This document shows positions 1 through 6,870 of a stretch of 11,352 bases of DNA, in pieces. Made by a program: the position numbers and the translations under genes. The notes beneath the pieces were generated by a model. The model saw only the letters and a program-made list of their open reading frames with translations. It was not told the origin of the DNA and made no database searches. Source of the stretch: Bacteroidota bacterium. GTDB taxonomy: Bacteria > Bacteroidota > Bacteroidia > NS11-12g > UBA955. The stretch is taken from assembly GCA_005788145.1 (NCBI GenBank), contig SXYY01000163.1:1-11352 (forward strand). Reading direction: 5' to 3'. Each line of letters starts with the position of its first letter. Positions within the stretch are counted from its first letter, which is position 1.

Positions 1-1632
1 GAAAATGAGAGTCGGTGTTTTTTACTGAAGGACGCTTTCATTCAGGGCCAGGATTATCGCCACAAAAACAACGAATTAAACATGATGAAGGAGATGAAAA
101 AAGAGTATTTGGTGGATTTTGCCAATGCTTTTTTGCACGTGGATCGTGTGGTAATTTACAAGCGCAAAGGCGATAAGCCAGTATCGGAGAAAATAGAGAA
201 GCCCGAGATTCACTCTGTGGAGTTGAACCGAGATAAGCAGAGTGCCTTTGTGAAGAATTGGTTGGCCTTGCCGTCGGAACAAATCAAACCGGAATTGGTG
301 GACTTGAACAAAGAGATCTCGAAACAATATGTTGGTCCAGCGGTGATGCGTTATGTGAAAAACAAAGACAATCGATTATTCAACTTATCCTATCGCTATG
401 ATTACGGCAAGTGGCACAACAAATGGTTAGATTTGATTCCAGCTTACATTTCCTATGTAGGTACGGATGGTTATTCTGCTACCGATATTAGTCAGGCATT
501 TTACCGTTGGGGATGTAGTTTCACTGCAAATGGCACAAATGAACATTTTGTGATTGGTGTGAATGGTCCCGAAGAGCATTTTGATTCCGTTGTTTGGCTA
601 TTGGAAAAATTGATCAATAATCCAATGGTGGATGAGGCGGTTTATCAATCGATGATTGCAGATGTGGTGAAATCTCGTTCAGATGCTAAATCGAATCCCG
701 CTGCCGTTCGAAGCGCTTTGTTGTCGTATGCCATGTATGGCTCTAACAACCCCTCAAAGTGGGTGTTGAGTAATGATGAATTGAAAAAATCCAAGGCTGT
801 TGATCTCGTAAAATTGATCAAAGGCATGAAAAATATCAGGCATACACTCGATTATTACGGAAGCCGTGAGCAATCGCTCGTAGCTACTACCTTGTTGAAG
901 TATCACCAAATGCCAGCGGATCAAACCAAGCATGAGTTGGCATTTCAATTGGATAAGTCAAAGTCGGTGAGTCAATTGTTTGTTGAGAGAGAAGTCACCC
1001 AACCGGTGGTTTATTTTGCGCATTACGACCAAGTTCAGGCGAGCATTAATTGGTATTCGCGCGGTTCGGTTGTGGCGGAGTCGGAATCGCCTGTGGTATC
1101 GGCGTTCAACCAGTATTTTGGGGGCGATATGAGCAGTGTGGTTTTCCAGAATATCCGCGAGGCGAAGGCTTTGGCTTACAGCACCTATGCGGTATATCGT
1201 CCGGGAATGGGTAAAGGAAAGTACAATTCCATGGTGGGTTTTGTGGGAACACAAGCCGACAAATTTCACGATGCAGTTGTTGCGATGAATGAGTTGTTGA
1301 CTTTTTTGCCGCAGAATGCCGAGGTGTTTGAATTGGCAAAGAAAAGTTTGGCAAATCAGTTAGAAACAAGCCGTTTGGATCGTTCTGCCTACATTGGAAC
1401 GTACGACATAAATACTGAACGTGGCTTTTCAACGGTGGTCCCCAACATGGTGAACTACGCCAAGATGTCGACCTTGGGAATGACAGACATCGCCAATTTC
1501 CACAAGGAAAGGGTGAGCGGCAAACCATATGCTTTGGTGGTAGTGGCAGATCGTGCCCGCGTTGGAAAAACAGACTTGGCCAAATACGGCAAAGTAGTTG
1601 AGGTAGAAATTAACGAATTATTTGGGTATTAA
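1..1632 (+). CDS. M16 family metallopeptidase, C-terminal part (5' end outside window)
   Basis: The reading frame is open from base 1 to the TAA at 1630-1632, giving 543 residues. The ATG codons at 82 and 85 are internal, because residues upstream of them continue the same protein-like sequence (KDAFIQGQDYRHKNNELN). Full-length two-domain M16 proteins of Bacteroidota are about 900-1000 residues, so roughly the N-terminal 400-450, including any HxxEH zinc motif, lie outside the window. What is seen is typical of the C-terminal half: an entry segment ending VVIYKRKGDKP, an alpha/beta region around codons 140-230, and the conserved R..Y element near codons 386-396 (IREAKALAYSTY) that helps bind substrate in this family. 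No zinc motif occurs here, as expected for the non-catalytic half. It probably acts in the periplasm on peptides, but the signal peptide cannot be checked. Family assignment is firm; substrate is unknown. Confidence 0.88.
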   Translation, partial: ENESRCFLLKDAFIQGQDYRHKNNELNMMKEMKKEYLVDFANAFLHVDRVVIYKRKGDKPVSEKIEKPEIHSVELNRDKQSAFVKNWLALPSEQIKPELVDLNKEISKQYVGPAVMRYVKNKDNRLFNLSYRYDYGKWHNKWLDLIPAYISYVGTDGYSATDISQAFYRWGCSFTANGTNEHFVIGVNGPEEHFDSVVWLLEKLINNPMVDEAVYQSMIADVVKSRSDAKSNPAAVRSALLSYAMYGSNNPSKWVLSNDELKKSKAVDLVKLIKGMKNIRHTLDYYGSREQSLVATTLLKYHQMPADQTKHELAFQLDKSKSVSQLFVEREVTQPVVYFAHYDQVQASINWYSRGSVVAESESPVVSAFNQYFGGDMSSVVFQNIREAKALAYSTYAVYRPGMGKGKYNSMVGFVGTQADKFHDAVVAMNELLTFLPQNAEVFELAKKSLANQLETSRLDRSAYIGTYDINTERGFSTVVPNMVNYAKMSTLGMTDIANFHKERVSGKPYALVVVADRARVGKTDLAKYGKVVEVEINELFGY

Positions 1633-1799
1633 ACGGTTGTGAAAATCGAGCATACGAAAAGCTCAGGTATTTACTTCGTCAATGGCAAAGTGGGTTGGTA
1701 ATTTGCAATTTTCGTAGAAAAAATCTGGTGGTTTGCGATTATTGAAACAACTTTAGCGTTAATTTCGTTTTAATTTCACGATTTAAAGTCAGAAGAAGC
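1633..1799. other. intergenic region upstream of cytochrome peroxidase gene
   Basis: This 167-base gap has no convincing terminator hairpin. A TAATTTCG element at 1760-1767 resembles the Bacteroidota -7 box (TAnnTTTG, one mismatch). It would give the downstream gene a leader of about 25 bases, but no TTG lies at the right distance, so the promoter is only a weak candidate. A purine-rich AGAAGAAG stretch just before the ATG at 1800 may aid initiation. The first 70 bases continue the peptidase frame after its stop for 23 codons (reported as a finding). Confidence 0.3.
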
Positions 1800-3002
1800 A
1801 TGAATATCAGACAATTAACAGGTGCCATTTTGGTTGGGGTAACGGGTCTCGTTACATTGGGTATGGTTGCCTGTGATGGTGATAATGCAATAGCTGTTAA
1901 TCAATTGAAGAAGCCCAATCTGATCGGAACATTTGATTATGAGAATTTTAAGTCTCCTTCTGGGGCCAATGTGAGTATAAAAGATTTGTTGCAATTCCGT
2001 GCATTTAAAGCTACCAATGGCTTTCCGGGAAGCGGCGGAAATGTAGATACGGATATGGAAGAAGCGGCCATGACGTTTAGCAACGCGAGCGCAACGTTGG
2101 GCAGAGTTTTGTTTTACGACAAGCGCATGAGTTTGAACAATACCGTTTCTTGTGGAAGTTGCCATCATCAGGCAATTGGATTCAGTGATAGGATGCCGGT
2201 GAGTGTCGGTTTTGGCGGAAAAACCACCAAACGAAACAGCATGAGCATAAACAACCCGGTTCAATTCAACAACTTGTTTTGGGATTCTAGGGCTCAATCT
2301 ACCATGGACTTGAGTTTGCGTCCGGTATTTGACCACATAGAAATGGGCATGGAATCAGATGAAATGCTTGAGAAAAAATTGGCTGCCACAGACTTTTACG
2401 GTCCACTGTTTAACCAAGCCTTTGGTACTCCCGAAATCACACGCAGAAAAATCTCCTTGGCCATAACACACTTTTTGTCTTCAATGGTATCAATGAATTC
2501 AAAGATGGATATGGTTGAAGCCAATTCGGGACAGGTTCAGTTTTCCATGTTAGAAAAAATGGGGCGTGACTTGTTTTTCTCGGAGAGAACGGGCTGTTTC
2601 AAATGTCACAGTGGAAGTAACTTTAGTGCACCTGATGATCCAGGTGGGGCATATGGTGCACCAACTGTAGCGGGAACCGCTAACGTAGGATTGGATAAGA
2701 CTTATGCCGACAATGGAAAAGGGAACGGAAAATTCCGGATTCCAAGTTTGCGAAACATTGAGTTGAGTGCACCATACATGCATGATGGTCGCTTCAACAC
2801 TTTGGAGGCTGTGGTTGATCACTACAGCCATGGGATTCAGGCCCATCCCAATTTGGATGCCAATTTGAAGGATAAAAATGGCCAGCCCAAAAAGATGAAT
2901 TTTACGCAAGAGGAAAAAGATGCGTTGGTAGCATTTTTGCGCATGCTGACAGATCCAGTATTTACCAAAGATCCAAAATATTCAGATCCATTTGCGAATT
3001 GA
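1800..3002 (+). CDS. di-heme cytochrome c peroxidase / MauG-family lipoprotein
   Basis: This 400-residue protein carries two heme c motifs, C118-GS-C121-H122 and C266-FK-C269-H270, the layout of the CCP_MauG family. Such enzymes reduce hydrogen peroxide with electrons from small c-type cytochromes, or oxidise protein or organic substrates, outside the cytoplasm. The N-terminus has a hydrophobic segment (residues 8-24) ending in MVAC. C25 is a likely lipidation site, although M at -3 is not the best lipobox residue. Met327 in the APYMHDG motif is the expected distal ligand of the second heme. The inter-heme Trp (W161 in NLFWDSR) and active-site Glu (E181 in IEMGM) are present. Aligned at the same spacing to Pseudomonas CcpA, the distal His71 position is F138 and Gln104 is L171. 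The first heme is therefore probably five-coordinate without activation, and the pocket is altered. The start is the first ATG and precedes a good export signal. Family is sure; substrate is open. Confidence 0.92.
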   Translation: MNIRQLTGAILVGVTGLVTLGMVACDGDNAIAVNQLKKPNLIGTFDYENFKSPSGANVSIKDLLQFRAFKATNGFPGSGGNVDTDMEEAAMTFSNASATLGRVLFYDKRMSLNNTVSCGSCHHQAIGFSDRMPVSVGFGGKTTKRNSMSINNPVQFNNLFWDSRAQSTMDLSLRPVFDHIEMGMESDEMLEKKLAATDFYGPLFNQAFGTPEITRRKISLAITHFLSSMVSMNSKMDMVEANSGQVQFSMLEKMGRDLFFSERTGCFKCHSGSNFSAPDDPGGAYGAPTVAGTANVGLDKTYADNGKGNGKFRIPSLRNIELSAPYMHDGRFNTLEAVVDHYSHGIQAHPNLDANLKDKNGQPKKMNFTQEEKDALVAFLRMLTDPVFTKDPKYSDPFAN

Positions 3003-3009
3003 TTTTGAA

Positions 3010-3043
3010 TTGAATAACGCTCCCCAGTGGGTCAATACATTTC
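3010..3043 (+). promoter_or_regulatory. weak candidate promoter for the ATP-grasp gene
   Basis: TTG at 3010-3012, then 23 bases, then TACATTTC at 3036-3043, resembles the Bacteroidota pattern TTG-N17-23-TAnnTTTG with one mismatch in the -7 box. It lies 12 bases before the ATG at 3056. The spacing is at the upper limit and the intergenic region is only 53 bases, so co-transcription with the peroxidase gene is also possible. Confidence 0.25.
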
Positions 3044-3055
3044 TTCAGCGGGATC

Positions 3056-4105
3056 ATGATTGAAGAAAACAAGGTTACGGTTTTAATTCCTTCCGGGGCC
3101 GGTGCACCGGGCTTTGCAGGTATTTGTCGTTGTTTGCGCGCCGAATCCTCATGGTTTATTGTTGCGGGAGACACCAATGAGCACGCCTATGGCAAGGCTT
3201 TGTGCGATGAGTTTTTCGTTGTAGCATCGAGTGAGAGTGAGCAATCGTATCTTGATGCGGTAATGTTGGCATGTGAAAATTATTCTGTGGATGTCATCTT
3301 GCCGATAACGACCGGGGAGCTTGGAATTCTGTCTGCCAATAAAGAGCGCTTTGAGACCAAGGGCATTAAGGTTGTGGTAAGCAATGCAAAGGGGATTGAT
3401 GTATCGAACGATAAAGGTAAGGCAGCGCAAATTGCCAGTGAACTGCGTTTGCCGGTTCCCGATTTCGCGATTTCTAATGATTTAGACTCTTTTGTTCAGG
3501 CGGTGAAAACCCTGCAAGTGGAACACGAAACGGTTTGCTTCAAACCTGTTCGTGGAAATGGAAGTAGGGGTTTTGGTGTAATCGTTCATGACATTGAGAG
3601 GGGAAATTTCCTCGGCACGAAAGCAAGCATTTTACCCCTGACGCTATCGGAATGGACTTTGCGAATGCCAAAACAATTTGATATCCCATTGATGGTTTGT
3701 GCATACCTATCCGGTATTGAATACTCTGTAGATATGCTATGCAGTGGGGGCAAAACACTGTTTTGTGTACCAAGAACCAGGGATAAAATGATTGGAGGGA
3801 TAAGTGTAGCAGGCAAATTGGACCGCAATTTTGGCTTGATAGCATTTTGCATACAGTTGGCCCAAGCCATGGAGTTGGATGGACCCATTGGTATGCAATG
3901 GAGGGAGGATTCGGAGGGAGTTCCCCATCTAATTGAAATCAATCCGAGATTACAGGGCACCACTTCTGTTTTGGCATTGGCGGGGATTAATTTTCCTGTG
4001 CAGGCGGTTCGGCTTGCGTTGGGAATGGAGTTAACATCAAATACTGCGGATATTGATTGGGGCAGTAGGTTCGTGCGATTTTGGGACGAACGCATGTTGT
4101 CATAA
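3056..4105 (+). CDS. stand-alone ATP-grasp ligase (carbamoyl-phosphate-synthase-like fold), substrate unknown
   Basis: This 349-residue protein has an N-terminal nucleotide-binding-like region (VLIPSGAGAPGF, residues 9-20) typical of the pre-ATP-grasp domain. The ATP-grasp core follows: K163 in CFKPVRGNGSRGFGV is the expected ATP-phosphate-binding lysine with its glycine-rich loop, and E294 and N296 in LIEINPRLQGTT are the expected magnesium ligands. Enzymes of this fold activate a carboxylate with ATP and join it to an amine or thiol. Similar stand-alone proteins often sit in surface-polysaccharide or amino-acid-modification loci, but nothing in the sequence fixes the substrate. It is too short, and lacks the downstream domain, to be biotin carboxylase, despite the nearby accA. 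The ATG at 3056 is the first in frame and begins directly before the beta strand, with no Shine-Dalgarno sequence. It is cytoplasmic, with no signal or membrane segment. Confidence 0.8.
   Translation: MIEENKVTVLIPSGAGAPGFAGICRCLRAESSWFIVAGDTNEHAYGKALCDEFFVVASSESEQSYLDAVMLACENYSVDVILPITTGELGILSANKERFETKGIKVVVSNAKGIDVSNDKGKAAQIASELRLPVPDFAISNDLDSFVQAVKTLQVEHETVCFKPVRGNGSRGFGVIVHDIERGNFLGTKASILPLTLSEWTLRMPKQFDIPLMVCAYLSGIEYSVDMLCSGGKTLFCVPRTRDKMIGGISVAGKLDRNFGLIAFCIQLAQAMELDGPIGMQWREDSEGVPHLIEINPRLQGTTSVLALAGINFPVQAVRLALGMELTSNTADIDWGSRFVRFWDERMLS
3099..3110. repeat. 12-bp perfect palindrome CCGGTGCACCGG
   Basis: The sequence CCGGTGCACCGG equals its own reverse complement. It lies 43 bases inside the ATP-grasp gene and encodes part of the glycine/alanine/proline loop GAGAPG. 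Codon constraint explains it adequately, and no second copy was noticed in the window. Confidence 0.5.
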
Positions 4106-4113
4106 AATTCTGC

Positions 4114-4144
4114 TTGGGTAGTTTTGTGAATCTCAGTATCTTCG
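4114..4144 (+). promoter_or_regulatory. candidate promoter for the small membrane protein gene
   Basis: TTG at 4114-4116 is followed after 20 bases by TATCTTCG at 4137-4144. This fits the Bacteroidota housekeeping promoter (TTG, 17-23 bases, TAnnTTTG) with one mismatch. It lies between the stop of the ATP-grasp gene and the ATG at 4152, only 7 bases before that ATG, which implies a very short or absent 5' leader. It is the best-formed promoter match in the window. Confidence 0.5.
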
Positions 4145-4151
4145 CATCATT

Positions 4152-4307
4152 ATGAATACTCAAAAGCGTAACACCAAAGGCTACTGGGCGCTCACTGTGA
4201 TCAGCGGCTTGGCACTTACTTACTTTACGATTTTTCAACCTGAAGCCTTCTGGCTTGGATTGCCTACCTTCTTTGGTGGCATCGCCATGGCCATGGATTG
4301 GGTTTAA
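4152..4307 (+). CDS. small two-helix membrane protein, 51 residues, hypothetical
   Basis: An ATG at 4152 opens a 51-codon frame ending at TAA 4305-4307. The product has a basic, polar start (MNTQKRNTKG) and two hydrophobic segments, about residues 11-28 (YWALTVISGLALTYFTIF) and 33-49. They are separated by a short QPEA turn and the protein ends in MDWV. The predicted shape is a helical hairpin in the inner membrane with the positive N-terminus in the cytoplasm. Support for coding comes from the start position 7 bases after a promoter-like element, the sensible topology and the fit in an otherwise empty 273-base gap before accA. I do not recognise the family and assign no function. Confidence 0.6.
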   Translation: MNTQKRNTKGYWALTVISGLALTYFTIFQPEAFWLGLPTFFGGIAMAMDWV

Positions 4308-4338
4308 TCTTCCCTTTTCATATTTAATTCTTCATCCG

Positions 4339-4356
4339 TGGAGTCAAACTGCTCCA
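4339..4356 (+). terminator. weak hairpin before accA
   Basis: TGGAG (4339-4343) and CTCCA (4352-4356) can pair around an 8-base loop, followed by an A/T-rich stretch rather than a T-run. It could be a weak terminator for the small membrane protein gene or chance. Confidence 0.2.
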
Positions 4357-4364
4357 TAAATTCA

Positions 4365-4372
4365 TTTATTTG
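4365..4372 (+). promoter_or_regulatory. -7-like element upstream of accA
   Basis: TTTATTTG differs from TAnnTTTG at one base and ends 6 bases before the ATG at 4379. No TTG is visible at 17-23 bases upstream, so only half of the promoter is present. Confidence 0.3.
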
Positions 4373-4378
4373 CATACG

Positions 4379-5341
4379 ATGGCAAATCAAAATTGGTTCG
4401 ATTTCGAAAAAGACATAGTTGAGTTGATGGATCAACTCGAGAAAGCCAAGGATACCCACGAAAAGGGTAAACTGGACATGACAGATATGCTGTCTAACTT
4501 GGAGAATAAAATTGAGGAAGCCAAGGAAACCGTATATGGTAACCTCTCAGGATGGCAGAAAGTGCAAATCAGTAGGCACCCCGACCGTCCATACACATTG
4601 GATTACATTGAAAACATCGCCACAGATTTTATCGAATTGCATGGTGATCGGCATGTAAAAGATGACAAAGCCATTGTGGGTGGTTTCGCGAACATTGATG
4701 GCAAACCGTTCATGATAATTGGTCAGCAAAAGGGTAGAAATACCAAACAGCGACAGTTGCGAAACTTTGGTATGCCAAATCCAGAGGGATATCGCAAGGC
4801 ATTGCGGTTGATGAAGTTGGCGGAGAAATTCAATGTGCCCATTTTGACATTGATTGATACACCGGGTGCATCGCCCGGGTTGGAAGCTGAAGAGCGCGGA
4901 CAGGGAGAAGCCATCGCCAGGAATTTGTTGGAAATGAGTGTGTTGAAAGTGCCAGTGATTTGCGTTGTAATTGGCGAAGGTGCCAGTGGCGGTGCATTGG
5001 GCATTGGTGTGGGAGACCGTGTGTTGATGATGGAATATACTTGGTACAGTGTAATTAGTCCTGAAAGCTGCTCAAGTATTTTGTGGCGCACTTGGGAAAT
5101 GAAGGAGCGTGCAGCGGAAGCGTTGAAGTTATCGGCGACCGATATGTTGCAGAACAAATTGGTTGATGGCATTGTACCAGAACCCTTGGGTGGAGCACAT
5201 CACGATCCACAGGCTGCTTACGATTCATTAAAATCTGCGGTGCTTTCGTGTTTGGCAGAGCTGGCCGACATGGATGCTGAGAATAGAATTCAGGCGCGAA
5301 TCGCGAAGTTTTCGGCGATGGGTGTTGTTGTGGATGCATAA
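4379..5341 (+). CDS. accA: acetyl-CoA carboxylase carboxyltransferase subunit alpha
   Basis: AccA pairs with AccD to move the carboxyl group from carboxybiotin to acetyl-CoA, giving malonyl-CoA for fatty-acid synthesis in the cytoplasm. The 320-residue length is within one residue of E. coli AccA. The crotonase-fold core is clear: LIDTPGA at residues 158-164 and GEGASGGALGIGVGD from residue 199 form the oxyanion and CoA-binding region, followed by YSVISPESCSSILW as in known AccA proteins. An N-terminal helical region (roughly residues 10-60) is also typical. I chose the ATG at 4379 (MANQNWFDFE) over the upstream TTG at 4370, because the shorter form matches the usual N-terminus. No AccD, AccB or AccC is in the window, so the complex is encoded at several loci. 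It heads a tightly packed gene string running to 9613. Confidence 0.96.
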   Translation: MANQNWFDFEKDIVELMDQLEKAKDTHEKGKLDMTDMLSNLENKIEEAKETVYGNLSGWQKVQISRHPDRPYTLDYIENIATDFIELHGDRHVKDDKAIVGGFANIDGKPFMIIGQQKGRNTKQRQLRNFGMPNPEGYRKALRLMKLAEKFNVPILTLIDTPGASPGLEAEERGQGEAIARNLLEMSVLKVPVICVVIGEGASGGALGIGVGDRVLMMEYTWYSVISPESCSSILWRTWEMKERAAEALKLSATDMLQNKLVDGIVPEPLGGAHHDPQAAYDSLKSAVLSCLAELADMDAENRIQARIAKFSAMGVVVDA

Positions 5342-5367
5342 TCGGGCCTTCTAAATTGATCGAACCC

Positions 5368-6321
5368 ATGCACAATAAGTCGAGTCTTTGTAAGTTGTTT
5401 GGGATTGAATATCCCATCATTCAAGGGGGTATGATTTGGTGCAGTGGTTGGGAATTGGCAAGCGCTGTTTCCAATGCGGGTGGTTTGGGATTGATTGGCA
5501 GTGGGAGCATGTATCCCAATGTATTGCGTGAACATATTCAAAAGTGTAAACAGGCCACTGATAAGCCCTTTGGGGTGAATGTGCCCTTGTTGTATCCAGA
5601 TATTGAGCAACATTTGGATATTATCGTGGAAGAGGGGGTAAAAATTGTTTTTACCAGCGCCGGTAATCCGGCAAAATACACAGGGTGGTTGAAGGAGCGC
5701 GGCATCACAGTTGTGCATGTGGTAGCGAATACCAAATTTGCAAAGAAGTGTGAAGATGCTGGTGTAGATGCGATTGTGGCTGAGGGTTTTGAGGCGGGGG
5801 GACATAACGGCAGGGAGGAAACGACCACGATGTGTTTGGTTCCCATGATTGTAGATTGTGTGGATGTGCCGGTCATCGCGGCGGGTGGAATTGGCTGTGG
5901 TAGAACGATGGCGGCGGCGATCTGCTTGGGTGCCTCGGGCGTTCAAGTGGGCAGTCGGTTTGCAGCATCGTTAGAAAGCAGTGCTCATCAGCATTTTAAG
6001 GAGCAAATCATCGCGGCGGTGGAGGGTTCAACAGCATTGACATTAAAGGAAATCACGCCAGTACGGTTGTTAAAGAATCCGTTTTATCAGGCGGTTATGG
6101 ACGCCTATGATCGCGGCGCAGATGTTGAAGAATTGAAGTTGTTGTTGGGTAGGGGCCGAGCGAAGCGAGGCATGTTTGAAGGGGATTTGGAAGAAGGAGA
6201 ATTGGAAATCGGACAGATTAGCGCGAGGTTGGATCGCATAGAAACAGTTGCAGAAATCGTTGAGAAAATGGTGGCGGAATATGAGGGTATCGCCAAGAAT
6301 CATTCTTTTTTTAATTATTGA
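5368..6321 (+). CDS. FMN-dependent enoyl-ACP reductase FabK-like / nitronate monooxygenase family protein
   Basis: This 317-residue TIM-barrel flavoprotein belongs to the 2-nitropropane dioxygenase family. Visible motifs are YPIIQGGM near the N-terminus (GGM at residues 20-22, FMN contact), the catalytic-histidine motif EAGGHNG with H146, and the phosphate-binding loops AAGGIG (171-176) and GVQVGSRF (191-198). The position of H146 is close to that of His144 of pneumococcal FabK, and the C-terminal LEIGQISA region also resembles FabK. Automatic annotation usually calls such proteins nitronate monooxygenase. Its place 26 bases after accA suggests it could instead be the last-step reductase of fatty-acid elongation. 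That is inference, since the two activities share this fold. The ATG at 5368 is preferred to the TTG at 5356 because it gives the usual N-terminus just before the first strand. Confidence 0.85.
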   Translation: MHNKSSLCKLFGIEYPIIQGGMIWCSGWELASAVSNAGGLGLIGSGSMYPNVLREHIQKCKQATDKPFGVNVPLLYPDIEQHLDIIVEEGVKIVFTSAGNPAKYTGWLKERGITVVHVVANTKFAKKCEDAGVDAIVAEGFEAGGHNGREETTTMCLVPMIVDCVDVPVIAAGGIGCGRTMAAAICLGASGVQVGSRFAASLESSAHQHFKEQIIAAVEGSTALTLKEITPVRLLKNPFYQAVMDAYDRGADVEELKLLLGRGRAKRGMFEGDLEEGELEIGQISARLDRIETVAEIVEKMVAEYEGIAKNHSFFNY

Positions 6322-6327
6322 TATCAA

Positions 6328-6870
6328 ATGGGTGTAGAAAAAAATCCTTGGAAAGTAATTTATTGTGCGAGTAGGCAAGAAAAAAAGGTGTCGGCCTATT
6401 TTACACAAAGAAACATAGAACATTATTTGCCTTTGGTGAACACATTGAGGGTGTGGAGCGATAGGAAGAAATGGGTAGAAATGCCCCTTTTCAACGCATA
6501 CATTTTCGTTAGACCGACGGAAACTCAGCGTGATTTGGTCTTGCAAGTGCCCGGGGTGGTGAAGTTTTTGCGTTACAACGGTCAGGATGCGTTGGTTCCT
6601 GAAAAGGATGTTTCCCTCATACAGCGATTGATTGAAAAAGGATATCAAATTCAGCAGCAGGATATGACGGTTCGATTGGCGCCCGGCGATTTGGCGGAAG
6701 TGTTGGATGGTTCTTTCAAAGGAGAAGAAGTGGAAGTCCATTACACCGAAGGTGAAGTGTATGTAATTGTCTCGGTAGAAGGATTATCAAGCAGTTATAA
6801 GGTAAATTTACCGCGGGAAGTGTTAAAATTGAAGAAGAAAAGCAAAGACCGAGACAAAGCATTATGGTAG
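6328..6870 (+). CDS. UpxY/NusG-family transcription antiterminator
   Basis: This 180-residue protein has a NusG N-terminal (NGN) domain, about residues 7-105. It begins WKVIYCASRQEKK and contains the hallmark RKKWVEMPLFNAYIFVRP at residues 46-63. A KOW-like domain follows from about residue 117 (LAPGDLAEVLDGSFKGEEVEV), and the protein ends in a basic tail (residues 168-177). Specialised NusG paralogues of this kind bind elongating RNA polymerase and let it read through early termination in polysaccharide operons. It differs from housekeeping NusG in lacking the secE-rplK context and in its spacing here: it starts 6 bases after the flavoprotein gene, and its last 7 bases overlap the start of the deacetylase gene. 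Members of this family usually open a glycan operon. Here it sits inside a gene string, directly before two glycan-type enzymes that are its likely targets. Confidence 0.88.
   Translation: MGVEKNPWKVIYCASRQEKKVSAYFTQRNIEHYLPLVNTLRVWSDRKKWVEMPLFNAYIFVRPTETQRDLVLQVPGVVKFLRYNGQDALVPEKDVSLIQRLIEKGYQIQQQDMTVRLAPGDLAEVLDGSFKGEEVEVHYTEGEVYVIVSVEGLSSSYKVNLPREVLKLKKKSKDRDKALW

Noticed and set aside
1815..2336. Long open frame on the minus strand opposite the peroxidase gene
   Set aside because: It lies entirely within a gene with two clear heme motifs and encodes no recognisable protein; other antisense frames in the window are the same kind of shadow.
3056..4105. Biotin carboxylase (AccC) as identity of the ATP-grasp gene because accA is near
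   Set aside because: At 349 residues it lacks the length and C-terminal domain of biotin carboxylase, and its N-terminal motif is of a different type.
4862..4880. CCGGG/CCCGG inverted repeat in accA
   Set aside because: Only 5 bp, and explained by codons for the conserved TPGASPG motif.
6070..6741. 223-codon minus-strand frame spanning the flavoprotein/UpxY boundary
   Set aside because: Both overlapped + strand genes are unambiguous, and the antisense product has no domain, start context or plausible composition.
6328..6870. Housekeeping NusG
   Set aside because: The neighbourhood (no secE, rplK or rplA) and the motif pattern in the NGN domain fit UpxY-type paralogues better.
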